Of a DNA stretch of 5,780 nucleotides, positions 5,762 to 5,780 are shown piece after piece. Below the pieces are notes generated by a model. The model did not search any database. It was given only the letters and a program-made list of their open reading frames with translations, and had not been told where the DNA came from. Position 1 is the first letter of the stretch. Each line of letters begins with the position of its first letter. The position numbers and the translations under genes are program-made. The DNA lies in the NCBI GenBank assembly GCA_945886995.1, contig CAMCZJ010000187.1:1-5780 (forward strand), written 5' to 3'. The stretch is from Asaia bogorensis. Its GTDB lineage: Bacteria > Pseudomonadota > Alphaproteobacteria > Acetobacterales > Acetobacteraceae.

Positions 5762-5780
5762 GTGAACCGCGAGAGCCGCG
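5762..5780 (+). CDS. Possible start of a divergent gene, cut off by window end
   Basis: A GTG at 5762 is preceded by AAGGA (5752-5756) with 5-nt spacing and reads V/M-N-R-E-S-R before the window ends. With only six codons visible no function can be given. In many proteobacteria a regulator or an ethanolamine transporter gene lies near eutBC, but nothing here identifies which, if either. The upstream ATG at 5709 is excluded because its frame closes after 18 codons at 5765. Confidence 0.3.

Noticed and set aside
5709..5765. Small + strand frame starting ATGGCGCAAGAAGG
   Set aside because: It encodes only 18 residues, has no ribosome site, and terminates just where the better GTG start with AAGGA lies.

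Overview
This GC-rich window with strongly G/C-biased third codon positions looks like a chromosomal segment of an alphaproteobacterium. The style of the solute-binding protein and of the amidohydrolase suggests Rhodospirillales/Acetobacteraceae (for example a Roseomonas relative). That placement rests on protein flavour recalled from the families, not on a database search.

Layout, left to right. (1) Positions 1-975, + strand: the 3' four fifths of a periplasmic branched-chain-amino-acid/amide-type ABC solute-binding protein. Its signal peptide lies outside the window, and the gene is closed by a perfect GC-rich hairpin at 988-1008. (2) 1018-1593, - strand: a carboxymuconolactone decarboxylase (CMD) family protein without the AhpD CxxC pair. 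(3) 1594-1781: a 188-bp divergent promoter region with two nested inverted repeats sharing one centre, which read as two mirror-image promoters. (4) 1782-3500, + strand: a 572-residue amidohydrolase of the N-acyl-D-amino-acid deacylase type. It keeps the HxH, Cys and Asp metal-site residues but lacks recognisable counterparts of the two other canonical histidines. (5) 3513-5614, - strand: eutC and eutB, overlapping by ATGA, encoding both subunits of adenosylcobalamin-dependent ethanolamine ammonia-lyase. (6) 5615-5780: the region upstream of eutB, with a 12-bp palindrome and a possible start of a divergent + strand gene at the right edge.

Functionally this is a small catabolic neighbourhood: solute capture, amide/lactam-type hydrolysis and ethanolamine deamination to acetaldehyde and ammonia. 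The eutBC pair has no microcompartment, reactivase (eutA) or cobalamin adenosyltransferase gene visible beside it, though only 166 bp upstream of eutB can be seen. The CMD and amidohydrolase genes share the symmetric divergent promoter region and may be co-regulated. Nothing ties them directly to the ethanolamine genes apart from proximity. No RNA genes, mobile elements, CRISPR arrays or clear signs of recent transfer were seen. The most unusual items are the symmetric promoter dyad and the non-canonical metal site of the amidohydrolase; I found no convincing wholly new system.
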